Notes under the pieces: generated by a model | The model's database searches: none | What the model was told of the DNA's origin: nothing | What the model saw: only the letters and a program-made list of their open reading frames with translations | Origin: Fusarium oxysporum f. sp. lycopersici 4287 | Lineage: Eukaryota > Ascomycota > Sordariomycetes > Hypocreales > Nectriaceae | Length of the DNA: 64,000 bases | Reading direction: 5' to 3' | Assembly: GCF_000149955.1 (NCBI RefSeq) | Contig: NC_030987.1 | Span: 2,819,236-2,883,235 of the forward strand | Shown: one piece after another, positions 35,843-47,000 of the stretch | Numbering within the stretch: position 1 is the stretch's first letter | Layout of the letters: each line of letters starts with the position of its first letter | Translations under genes and position numbers: made by a program

Positions 35843-38230
35843 TTAATGAACCCCGTTAACTCCAGATGCCATGAGCGCGTCCAGCTCTTCCTTTGCATTC
35901 CTATAACTCTCCTGTGCTTCTCTCTCCCGTCGATTAATGAAACCGACTTCCTCACGTAGAGCGCTTAGTCGTCGCTCGATAGCCACGTCCTCTGAGATAG
36001 CCAGCGTCTTGAAACCAGCCAGGGCGACGCGTGCCTTCTCCAAAGCCTCGGAAGCATCGCCCATCTTATCACGAAGCATCTTCTGTCGCTTCTGATAACC
36101 ACCGAGATGAAGTGATAGCTTCTTCTCTAGCTTAGCGCCTGCTTCAGCAGAAGCCATGATGGAGTCTTGAACAGCCTGAATAACAGTTAGTATAAAGGTT
36201 CACTTATGCAACTCATCAAAACTTACATCAAATGCAACCTTCATGACCGCCCCTTGCTCTTCCTCGTCATCATTGTAACAGCCCAGACCGAGGAGCAGCG
36301 AGCTGCTTGCGCGTGCTTCGAATGCTGCCTGGATATCCTCGAACTTAGGAAGGGGTTTCGTTTCGGACAAGATCAATAGACGAGCCTCCGCGAGAGCATC
36401 GTCGTCGATTTGTTGGAGAGGCTTAGGGGCGCCACTGACTTCGCCACCAGGGACAGGATATTTCATCGCATCATTCGCCATCAGGTTCGCTGACTCCTTA
36501 GCAATAAGAGTCTCAGCAACATCTGGAATACTGGTAGCCTGTTTCAATAAACTGGGCAGATCGATATGAACCGGCCTGGGGAGGTTCTTCTGCATAACTT
36601 GAGTTCGCCTACGAAATTCGAGGGCTTCTTCGGCTGCTTGCCTCTCACGTGCTCGACGGTCCCGCTCTGCAGCATCTTCCTCAGTCATCTCATCAACTTG
36701 CATAGACTCCTTCTCTTCCTCGGGTATATCGAACTCCCATTCCGTATCTTTTGGTTTGGGAAGAGAAGCCAGACCTGACTTGAGCTGGGTGCGCAAAGCC
36801 ACATCTCTCATCCTGATGTCTCTGGGTGTAGCCGAAACCATAGACATTCCCCCGTCTTGGTTCAACGATAGGGTGTCTCTGGGTGTTCTCATCGGCGTTT
36901 GTCCAGGTCGACCAGGCGTGGCCCCCACGCCATCTGCCCGCAGAGGGGTGGCCATTGGGTTTGGCGTAGAAATGGTCTGCTTTCGAGGAGCGATGCCATC
37001 GAAACCAGTCGAGGCTGCGCCTTCATGAAGCGGGGTGTTCTCACCACCGAGAAGGACAGAATTTGTGTCGTTGAGCGCTCGAATATTTCGGATTTCGTTG
37101 GCAATGTGATCTTCTTGTTCAGGTGCTTTTGGTGTTCGAATAGGGGTAGCGGAGTTTAGAGTAGAATATGTGTTGACAAGTCCTCGAGTAGCGTCGTTCT
37201 CACTCTCCTTTGCCCTCAAATTGGCGGCCTCACCCATCCTACCCATCTTGACGATATCCTCCAACTCGCCCTCACTGACTTGGGGAGCGGGCAGAACCAG
37301 CCCACGACGCTTACTGCTCTGCTCTGCCTCTCGGATCTTCTGTAGCTGACCAGCCTTCAGAGCAGCCTTGTATGATTCCGACGCCCCATCCTTATCGGTC
37401 TTCTTTCGCTTCCGGTCGTTGTCATCCTCGCCCTCACCCTTGCGCTTGTTGGCCAGCTGTTGTTTCCGGGGATCGAAAGCTGCGCGTTGCGCCTCATTCT
37501 GCACCATCTCCTCTGATGTGTCGTAGAAGCCAGGGAGCGCTTTTCTCTCGAAAGGAATATCGGCGTTGTAATCCATCTCGCCCTTTTTCCTGGTTGTGAC
37601 CTTGATATTAATTCCAGCTGTCTTAAGCTCTCGTCTCTTCTGCAGAGCCGCAAGACGGCGCGACTCCTCTTGTTGACGCTCTCGAGCCTTTCTCTTGGCC
37701 TTTTTACCCTGCGTATTGGCCAAACGAGCTCGAGCCTCACTCAACATCTCCTTTTCGTCCTCGTCGAGATCGATGGTGTCGGGTCGCGCAGGCTTCGTCT
37801 CAGGATCGGGATCTAACTCGCCGGGTCGGAGTCTTCGAACATCATCGGCGCTGGGGGCTTGTGTTTCGCCTCCATCTGGGCCCATCAGCCCAAGGCTGGA
37901 CGATTCCTTCGCTTCGGCTTCATCGAGGAGCTTCTGGTATCGTTCGAGACACTGGTTTGCTGTTCGGCCAACAATAGGAGCGATTGTGCGCCACTGAGTG
38001 GGCATAATCTTGGCGAGATGGAGAAGTCTTTCATCTTCCTCCTTGCTCCATTCGATCTTTTTGATGCTTGGGTCGAGCCATTCGTTCCATCTGGCTTTGC
38101 ACTGCTTGGGAGTTTTGCGCGCCAGCAGCGATGAGACACGCGCCCATTGATTCAGACCATACTTGGAGACGGATGCCTTAAGGATTTCATCCTCAATGTT
38201 GGTCCAAACGCCTCCTTTGACGACGGGCAT
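35843..38230 (-). CDS. CEF1: Pre-mRNA-splicing factor CEF1/CDC5
   Basis: Core component of the Prp19/NineTeen complex, needed for spliceosome activation. Two minus-strand exons (38230-36227 and 36175-35843) join in frame to give 778 aa. Two N-terminal Myb repeats are clear: [18 protein letters not shown] to ARWNEWLDP, and [15 protein letters not shown] to [15 protein letters not shown] basic and acidic region follows ([20 protein letters not shown]), then the conserved [11 protein letters not shown] block. A Thr-Pro-rich repeat region comes next ([34 protein letters not shown]). The C-terminal coiled coil contains [20 protein letters not shown]. The single intron lies near the 3' end. A degenerate branchpoint-binding-protein relic lies about 700 bases upstream on the other strand. 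Confidence 0.96.
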
Positions 38231-38924
38231 CGCGGCGGTGTTTGCTGGGGGCGCTTTTGATAACGGTTGAATATGATGGAGCCTGGACTAAGCTGCGAAA
38301 CACGCTTCTTGAAAATATCCAAGTTCCATCTACAGCGCGCAATTGTTGCTGACTCAGTCAGATTGGGGCTATGATTGGATGAGTGTTAAGCTCTCGAAGC
38401 CCCACAGTTGCGAAGCAACGCCAGCTGCAGAGCCATGCAAGGGGAGGCAATAAAACACTACTTATGTACTATGTAGTCTATGTATGACCTTGATCCTGAA
38501 TGGTACAAATACTTAGGTAAATTATTACAAGCTTACCGGGCTCTTGGACGAGGCATTTTGGTAAGGTCTGAAGCTTCTTTGTTCCCTAAGGTCATGTCAT
38601 TCAGGCCACCAGCCGTTAAGTTAAGTCGAGGAGAGAAGCCTCATTTGGTAAGAAGGAACAAAGTTTGAAGGCTCGAAAGACTCCTATCATCTTTCTTTCA
38701 TTCGTTACGCATGACCTTGATGGGGTCATCAGGGCGTGTATAAATTCCATCATGCCTCCTTATGTGTCGGCCATTTTATATTCCTCAGCACCACATAAAA
38801 GAATGCCAAACACGACTTTGACAGGTCGATCCTTTGAGCACAAATAACCAAAGTGACACCTTACTCATGGGAATTCTTGCTTGACTGACATGTCTACTAA
38901 CAACTGCGATGCATTCCTGAATCA
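38231..38924. other. Intergenic between CEF1 and the BBP relic
   Basis: About 690 bases, AT-rich in the second half. It holds the CEF1 promoter. No recognisable gene. Confidence 0.5.
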
Positions 38925-39795
38925 ATGCCCGGCAAACATCAACGAGCGAATCGGTGGCATGAAGAAGCGAGTTGCGCCCCTACTGGATTTGTCACTTCTA
39001 TCAGGTCACCGATGACGAGCGAACAGCTAGATGCTTACATCATGGGCTTTCGCACAGTTGAAATCACGGATCAGCTTCGCACAAACGACCTCAATCATAC
39101 GAGCGGGACTTCAACTCGGTGCTTATCGCCTACACCAGAATATGATAATACGGGCAGGCGAACCAACAGCCGCAAGCAACGATATCGTAAACAGCTGGAA
39201 CGAGAGAGAGAGAGCAACTGGTGCAGGCTGCTTTGAAGACAATACCAGCTTACCGACCACCATATGATTACCCTTGGAAGAGAGAGACGTTTACCGACAA
39301 AATCTACCTACCTGTTGCTGACTTCCCCTATGTGCCTTTCATTGGGCAAATTCTGTGGCCCCGTGGCAGCAGCTTGAAAGCTATCAACGATCAGTCGGGA
39401 GCTAACGTCGTCACTCGTGGGAAAGGCAACAGGGACTCGCCGAGCCACTGCTAACGATTGCAGAGAACCGCTTCATTGTTTGATCACTGCGGACTCACCA
39501 TTCAAAGTCGACCAAGCCAAAAGGGCCATTCAAGACGTGATTGAAACAGCCACTATGACACCGGATCGCGACAATAAGAGGAAGACCGAACAGCTCCGTT
39601 CTCTAGCGATAATGAATGGCACCTTTTGCGACTATGAGAGGTAAAAAGAAAACATGTTGGAATTGACTGACAGCAGCGAAAACCATAAAAAAACCAGGAC
39701 TTGGTCATGTGCAGTTTGGATCTAAGTCAAGCACAGGTTCAGGACTAGACGCTCACCTGGACGAAGAATACCAGCGATTGATGTCCGAGATCTAG
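38925..39795 (+). pseudogene. Degenerate paralogue of branchpoint-bridging protein (BBP/SF1)
   Basis: Successive reading frames reproduce BBP/SF1 in order. Frame 1 (38925-39214) has MTSEQLDAYIMGFR, then PTPEYDNTGRRTNSRKQRYR, the conserved pre-KH segment. At the GA-dinucleotide tract near 39201-39214 the homology moves to another frame (QLVQAALKTIPAYRPP). This continues into the KH domain (FIGQILWPRGSSLKAINDQSGANVVTRGKG), where the usual GPRG loop is WPRG. After about 39430 it returns to the first frame with LHCLITADSPFKVDQAKRAI and LRSLAIMNGTF (QUA2-like). A conserved tail, LDEEYQRLMSEI, ends with a stop at 39793-39795. The zinc knuckles and proline-rich part are missing. One shift could be a 49-nt intron, but the GA-tract shift has no intron solution in phase. 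It is best read as a decayed gene duplicate. Confidence 0.75.
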
Positions 39796-40918
39796 GGGAT
39801 ATAACCAACAAGCTTGAAGCCCCTGAGCTTTCTTTGCACTAATAAACTATAAGGAAATATGAATATGGCAATCTTGGGGGTTCTAAGCCACCTTGTTGTA
39901 TGTGTGGTATCATGCTATTAAAGTCAACTTTGACATCAGATGCTCATAAAGAGGTCCTGAAAGGTACAGAGTCCGAGATAAAGCAATAAGCAAGCCAATC
40001 GTTAACTATAATAGTAGACGTAGCAGGTTTGTAGGAATACTCGGTCATCGATTCAAGCAGATTTATAATATGATCTTATTCCATACCTGATCCCGGACTT
40101 TGCGGAGTCGGTTGGATCAAAACCCGAAACCCGATGCGATTCGGTGCCACGCTTTCAGGAATCAGGAGCAGTAGCCTATCAAATCAAGCCAAGCGCGAGA
40201 CCATGAGCCACGCCAGCACCCATGATAGCTGTTAGCTTATCAGATACTGCCAGATCCCAGCCTGCACGGTATGCATAGGACGCAGGGAATGCGTCATTCA
40301 TTTATCTATCTCGACAAAGGTGCCAGAGAAGCAAATCTGGCATGAATCGAGTGATGCCGTGATGGGCCCGACAATGGCACCAGCATAACGTGATTGAGTA
40401 TCAGAATCACCAAGGCATTAACGTATATAGACGACAGCAACTCAGAAACTGACAACTGTAAAAGGAAAAGCCCCATGGCTTATCAGGTCTTAAAACGATC
40501 GTGTTTCGTGTTTCGTCTGGCTTTGGGACAATTGGCATGGCCCAACGTGGATAGCATGGATGTTGGACTCCACAACACCATCCTAGCACTTGGACTCATC
40601 ATGTATTCGCAAGAGAGCTCCCCAAATGCGCCTAGATCATACATTATTAATCCTCCACAGATCCCTTCTTCGTCACACTTATCTCATGCCAGTTGCAAGC
40701 GACACAACCCTCTCGCTTGTTTTGACTTTTGAGACATGCAAAAACTAGTCCTTGTTATCCTTTCAAAGACTCGTCCATCTCTCGATTCCTCCTTGGCCAT
40801 GCCCCAGAAACATCGTGATTGAATACAGGCTTCACTGGCCATCACTTTGCTGCGCGCAGCACTTCACTGTATCCGACCCGAACCGACGAAACTTGACCCG
40901 CTTGCGCGCTAGGAAACC
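39796..40918. other. Intergenic before the TetA-like MFS gene
   Basis: About 1.1 kb with no recognised gene. The frame at 40394-40732 lacks a domain. The stretch holds the promoter and leader of the gene at 40919. Confidence 0.5.
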
Positions 40919-42826
40919 ATGGCGAAGAATGATAGTATTCACGAGGAGGAGACAGCGATCGTAGACGAAGCAACACATTTGCTGCCCACCAGCTCCGAAT
41001 CTCGCGATGCAGGTAGTGAAACATCCTCTACAACTCCCGCTTGGGATGCCTTCAAGGACTTTGAAGGCCTACCCTGGTGGCGGCAACCATCGGTATGCGC
41101 TTAGACGTTGTTAAAAACCATATTGTTCAGCTCTGACCTTGCTTGCAGGTTTATTGGCTGCTTGGTCCATATATCATATTTACCCTTGCCTTTGGAGGTG
41201 TAATGGTTCCTAAACTTGACCTGTAAGTTTCCGTTGTTCGCGATATATAGAATTTCTTTGCTTACCAGTGTATGCGATAAGGATCCTTCAGCTCGTTTGC
41301 AGGCAGTATTTCGCAGATGAACACAGCCGTAATCCAGATGCAGTCTTCCAGCCTGTTCTTCTTGGGTCTGAAAATCCCCAATGCGATATTCCCGAAGTGC
41401 AAGCAAACGTGGCAAAATTCATGCTGGTCATGAATTTGTTCACTGGCATTCTAAGTGCTATAGTCGCGCCGAAAATCGGCCATTTATCTGATCGATATGG
41501 TCGTACACGGCTTATGGCTCTAGCTTCTGTAGGTGGAATCTTGGCCGAGTTCATCACTATCCTGGTCGCCCGATATCCGGACGTCGTTGACTATCGCTGG
41601 CTGCTTCTAGGGAGTGTCTTCGATGGTATGACAGGATCCTTCACTACGGGAAGTATTATGACACAGTCTTACACAAGTGACTGCACCCCTCCTTCAAGAC
41701 GCGCCGTGTCTATGGGTTATGTGCATGCGTGCTTGTTCACGGGACTTGCATTTGGTCCTCTCCTTGCGGGCTTCTTCGTCAAGTGGACTGGTAGTTTGCT
41801 ATCTATTTTCTATGTTGTCATGGGATGTCACATTGGTTTTATGCTTTTTGTTTGGCTTGTTGTGCCCGAGTCATTGTCTCAAAGGAAACAATTGGCAGCG
41901 CGGGAGAAGTACGAAAAGGACAAGGAGCTGCAATCGCCTGTCTCTTCATCATGGGTGAATACCCTTCGAACTGCAAACCCCTTCGCTCCTCTCAAAGCTC
42001 TCTACCCTACTGGCCCGGGCACGTCGCCGGCTCTTCGTCGAAATTTGATTGCCCTTGCTATCAACGACACCATCATCCTTGGAGCAAGCATGTCCGCAGG
42101 TGCTGTCATTGTTCTCTACTGCGGACGGACATACCACTGGGACCTTTTAGAAAAGTCCGGCTTTGTGTCTCTTCTCTCACTTGTTCGCGTCGTGGTCCTT
42201 ATGGGAATATACCCTGTTATCAACTACTTTGGCCGCATCCGCCCAGCAGCTCGTCGTCGTCGTGAGTCGGGTGTGGCTGCCGTCGAAAAGAACAGTGGAG
42301 CAGACGAGCTCGACGTACTGATCCTGAGAATCGCTTTGATTTCAGATGTTATTGGGTCTCTTGGATATGTATTTGCCCGTTCATCGCGAGTGTTTGTCGC
42401 CAGCGGCATGATGACCGCTGTCGGAGGTCTTGGGAGTGCAACTGGGCAAGCTATGATCACCAAACATGTACCCTCTGAAAGAGTTGGCCAGTTACTCGGA
42501 GCAATCGGCATGATGCATGCTCTTGCGCGAGTGTTGGGACCAGTCTTGTTTAATGGAGTGTATGCCCTTACGGTTGGACGATTCAACCAGTGTATTTTTG
42601 TCCTGCTGGCAAGCGTATTTGGATTCGCTCTTGTGGTAAGCTTTGCTATAAGGCCACACGGTAAGTCAAAACTCACTTTATAATCTGACTCTGAGACTAA
42701 TGAATTGTAGTCGTGTGGGAAGATGAGCCTGAAGATGAGCGACAGCCTCTCAATCAGACAGAGGAGGCTTTCGCAGTTCCAGACGGACAAGTTCCTCTAG
42801 ATGAGGAAGATCAAGTCAGATTCTAA
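40919..42826 (+). CDS. MFS transporter (TetA/PCFT-like group)
   Basis: 580-aa 12-helix major facilitator. Exons 40919-41092, 41149-41222, 41282-42660 and 42711-42826 join in frame. The N-terminus is acidic with a di-leucine (EATHLLPTSS), a pattern often seen in vacuolar or endosomal proteins. The first helix is VYWLLGPYIIFTLAFGGVMVP. An extracellular loop with cysteines (NPQCDIPEVQANVAKF) follows, then motif A as GHLSDRYGRTRLM. The central cytosolic loop is charged. The second half includes SERVGQLLGAIGMMHALARVLGP. The C-terminus is acidic (VWEDEPEDERQPLN). It resembles fungal homologues of the tetracycline-exporter and proton-coupled folate carrier group, but the substrate is unknown. The third exon uses an AAG acceptor (41281), which is the only one that keeps phase. 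Confidence 0.87.
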
Positions 42827-43298
42827 GAAATACCGGGCTCTTCAGTAGAAACGATTTTCTTTTGTTGGTTTTATGTTACAGTACAAAGGTGCACAGGTCA
42901 CCGTGATTGGTAACTCTTGTACAATAGTATCAGGCAACACTTTGGAACATTTGGCCGTAGAATATACACGAAGCAACTCACGAATTGACCATTAACTCCT
43001 CAACAATGATGTTAAACACTCTTCGGCTGAGATATGCTGGAGATCTCCGCCAAAAGGCTTAGTGTTAGACAATTGGCGCAAAAGATGTGGGTCCCATTTG
43101 AGTTCTCACAGGGGAACAGAGCTCACTCATGACATCAGATCACCACCTTTAAACGACGTGTTTTATACACAACGAAGGAGTCGAAACTCAGGCAACGCCC
43201 TCTCCTCATTTCATTATAGACCAATTACTCCCACCAGCTGATCAGAATTCCAAGAGAGCCACCATAATAGCAGAAAAGGGTCCTCTACCAATTGGAGT
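42827..43298. other. Intergenic MFS / HIT gene
   Basis: About 470 bases of 3' UTR and promoter. Nothing else was seen. Confidence 0.5.
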
Positions 43299-44003
43299 AT
43301 GCTTGCATCTAGAGCTTGGGCAACTGCAAAGAGTCGTTCAGTGAGAAACATCATGACTGCAGCCGGAGCCGCCGGACGAATTATCAAATTTGGGCCCTTT
43401 GAGGTCACAAATCAGGTGAGGAACCATGTTGAGCCTCGATGTCAAGCTCAGACCCGAGCTTGCTCTTATCATTAGTAGATACTGACAACTCTCCAGGTCT
43501 TCCTCACCACACCGCACTCTTTCGCGCTGGTGAATCTCAAACCTCTGATTCAAGGCCATGTTCTCGTCTGTCCACATAACCCGCATAAACGTCTAACAGA
43601 CCTGACGTCCACTGAGATCTCGGATCTCTTCACAACAGTGCAGCTTACCCAGCGTCTGCTTGCACGTGCTTACTTCCGCACCCCCGAACCCGAGGCCGGA
43701 AGCTTCTCAGTCGCTGTGCAAGACGGAGCTGACGCGGGGCAGACGGTACCACATGTTCACGTCCACGTTGTTCCGCGAACGGCTGGGGACATGGGAAGCC
43801 CGGATGCCGTGTATGTTAAGCTTGCGGGAGAGGAGGGTAATGTTGGTGGTGTGTTATGGGATAAGGAGATGGGCGCCCGGCCGAAGCCGGGTGGAGGGTT
43901 GAGGAGAGTCGATGATGAGGATCGAAAAGCAAGAAGTGTTGAGGCGATGGCTGAGGAGGCAGAACGGTATAAGGCTATTCTGAAGGAGATGGGCATTGAA
44001 TAG
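43299..44003 (+). CDS. HNT2: Fhit-type HIT hydrolase (diadenosine polyphosphate hydrolase)
   Basis: 207-aa HIT-superfamily enzyme predicted to cleave ApppA or AppppA. Two exons (43299-43415 and 43497-44003) join in phase 0. The core begins IIKFGPFEVTNQVFLTTPHSFALVNLKPL and contains the Fhit-type GHVLVCPHNPHKRLTDLT. FSVAVQDGADAGQTVPHVHVHVVPR follows, with the catalytic HVHVH triad. The acidic, Lys-rich C-terminal helix ends KEMGIE. ATG 43299 adds 18 residues (MLASRAWATAKSRSVRNI) before the second Met. This stretch has no acidic residue, three Arg and one Lys, and resembles a mitochondrial presequence. Initiation at the second ATG (43353) would give a cytosolic form of 189 aa. Confidence 0.92.
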
Positions 44004-47000
44004 CGGTAGCAAGGCATTGTTTGCAGGTTATAGAAGTCGGGCTACATATGCGATAGACGTAATTTTGAAACAAACTCGTGAGTGTCATAACATATTCATA
44101 ATATTGATATCCGAACTTTTCATTAGTATAGATTTGCGATTGCTTACTTGGTTGCATAACAGTATCTGTTGTGATATGGCTCTCATAAACTAGAGACAAT
44201 GGATCTACATGAGAACTAAAAGCTGATGAAGCTTTCCCCGAAGTCCAAGAAAAAGAGGCGATAGTTACGTGGCTTCCGAATGGATGCACAATAAACGCGA
44301 GCGTGCCTGAGAATGCAATGTATCACAGAGAGAACAACAACATGTGGACGTTGAGCTTCGAAACACGGAGAGTACGCGTATGCTTCTATGTTACAAGTCA
44401 CAAAATTTGTGCCGGCACCGTTTTTTGGCTACAGTATAATTGAATATTCCGTGTCCAACGCCACGATTGATGTTGAACAATGACTTATCCCCATTCGCCA
44501 CCCTAGACTATCACGACTGGAATGCCAATCATTGAGTTCCAGAACTTACAGCACAGAGTTCACAGCCACCCTTTCACGACCCTTTTTAGCTTGATCCGGG
44601 AGGCGTCAACGTTTGATCTGACTTTGAAGCATCTAGATGGCACAGTAACGTCTTCCTGGTCAGCTACATCTCCAATGGGGCTGAAGCAAGATTGTGGGGT
44701 TCAATCAGTTGCAAGTGGTCCAGCCGGTAAGGCAGTTGAAGAATTCCAAGTTAGACTAGTGGTAGACACATCTTGCATATGAGTTCAGGCAAGCTTGAGA
44801 AGATGCATGCCATATGTAGCACGCATCTGAAGCTGCTGATGTGCCAGTTCAACATGGAAATCCCATACGCTAGCTAACCAAACAGCTTATGATAATGCGA
44901 GGCTTGCAGCCTGGATACGATATGCGATCGCCCGGTGTGTTCACGGCGCTTGGGCATCTGATCTTATGTTATAGACGGATCGGAGGTTCGAGAATATAGG
45001 ACCTCGATCCCAAGTAATGAACAGCATAGTTCAGTCTACAATAAACTGAGAGACTTTGTCAAATCATCCCAAGATCGGCGGCCTAGGTCTTTAGTCTTGT
45101 TGGGTGAGGGGCTGGAGGTGCTCATGTGATGGAATAGAGTAAAATGAGGCTTTTCGGGATAGTTTCCACAGTGGCTCCCAGCTCAAAACACGCTAATGCT
45201 GTTGTTTTCGTTCACTTGGAAGACTGGCAACATACCCTGGGATATATCCCCACATTACATTACAAGTCAGTTTCCCTGTGCGGGGATTGCCAGCATTTGC
45301 TCGCCTATCCGCAATTAAACGAGGCCTGGACCTCAAGTTTTGGCTTGGTAGCTTAACCCGGTCTGGTAGTTGCGGATCATCGGGATAGCTTGGAAAGAGT
45401 CCTGTGGTCGTTGCAGTCAAAAGTGCCAGGCTGGCAACACGAGTCGCGCTTGGGTCGATGAGCGAGCCGATGGTCCGAAGAGATGCAAAGGTGATGGAAC
45501 AACTGATACTCTGCCTCAATTCTATGACCAGTTGAAGACTTCGGACCGTTAATGTGAAGATCCTAGTCCGGTTTAATCCTTCAATCAGCAGTCTCACATA
45601 AAGATCAGCCTGAAAGCCGCTCTCTCTCATCCTCGACTCAGGTGTTGCCGTTGTCGCAGCCGTGTTCATGGTGTGTCGTTGAAATAGTCCCACCTTGACT
45701 GGTGGAGTCGGCGCAGAGGACAAGGCGGGAACTAGCGCAAGCAGTTTTTAGCCGCTTCGTTTGATGCATACGCTGAGATGCGGTGGGTAATTAGTGCAGG
45801 AAGCCCTAGACGACAGTGGGCCCAGACAGGTCTTTGCAATGCGTAGCGCAAGAGACGAAGAGGAATCTCTTGGAGAGCACGGGGCCAAGTTCAAGAGAGC
45901 CATAGAGCACGCGATCTAATTCATACTTCCCCCGCATTGAGAATGCTAAAGCGTCTGGTCACCAGAATCTCCCTCTTTTCCTTTGGTAGTCCAGTTCATG
46001 CCTTGCATGTGAGTGAGGGTTGGTAGGGTCACCAAAAGGCGGTGGACGTTGACTGCTGCAACTGTATGGTGGCTGGGTCTCGTTGCTCGCACTACCACAA
46101 GAGCCTAGAGGGAAGCTGGTGACTCGGCACGGAGCACTATCGGCGATTGACCAAAGTGCAAATTGCATGGAACCATGACTGCAGCGCAGGCAGCGCATTG
46201 TGCTTGGGATGCAGGTCAACAGCTGGTGGGTCGCACAACGACAGGCCAGACGCTGGTGATCTGCGAGATAAGCAAAGACACTCAATTTAGGTTGCCCAAG
46301 GAAATGACCTTTGTGGATGCATGTGAATCGACAGTCAAGCCATGAAAGACCAAAGAGCACAAGTCATGTATCATTTCATCGAATGACATACAATTGAAGG
46401 TCAGATGGGGAAAATGACGATGTTTGACAAAGGGGAATTGAATTACTCGGCCATCGAGGTGGAGGCCAGAAAGGTGTGTTGTGGACGGGACGAGGGAGGC
46501 CAGAAGATGGAGGGGTGTCAGTCCTGGCCGTGAAGTTTCCGAGGAATCTCACAGAGACCAGAGTCTCAGATGGAACCAGCAGCGGGCGTAGGCGCACAGA
46601 CTCCCACCACCAGCCAAGCAATGCAAGCACCAAGTCAAGAGGCGCCAGCGCCAAACCCAACTCGCAAAAGTCGCACGTTGCAGCAACATCACCTTTTCCG
46701 CTTTCAATTGACCTGCAGCCATCTAATCTCTCTGCTTTAGCCTCAAGGTCCCCTTATCCGCTCAATGGATGCACCCGGTTCTCGGGATGTTTTTTTTCCC
46801 CCCCCTCAGGGTCGCTTTTGTTGACATGTGTCCTTCCACGTTGTTTGTTTTGAGCGTTGTTTAGCGCGCCACTGACAAGATAGTCAATAGTCAATGATGT
46901 CGGGAGGTGGTGAATTATTGCTTTTGTCGTATTCTCGAATCTGAAACCTGATCTGCCACTGACGTTGTTGAGCCGCATCCTTTTCCAAGGTTCGTATCTC

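Noticed and set aside
39417..39465. 49-nt intron as full explanation for the frame change in the BBP-like region
   Set aside because: It fits splice rules and phase but would remove the RGKG loop of the KH domain. It also does not solve the separate frame change at the GA tract near 39201-39214.
45193..45723. 176-codon minus-strand frame
   Set aside because: No domain, signal or exon partner was found. The length is within what chance allows in 64 kb.
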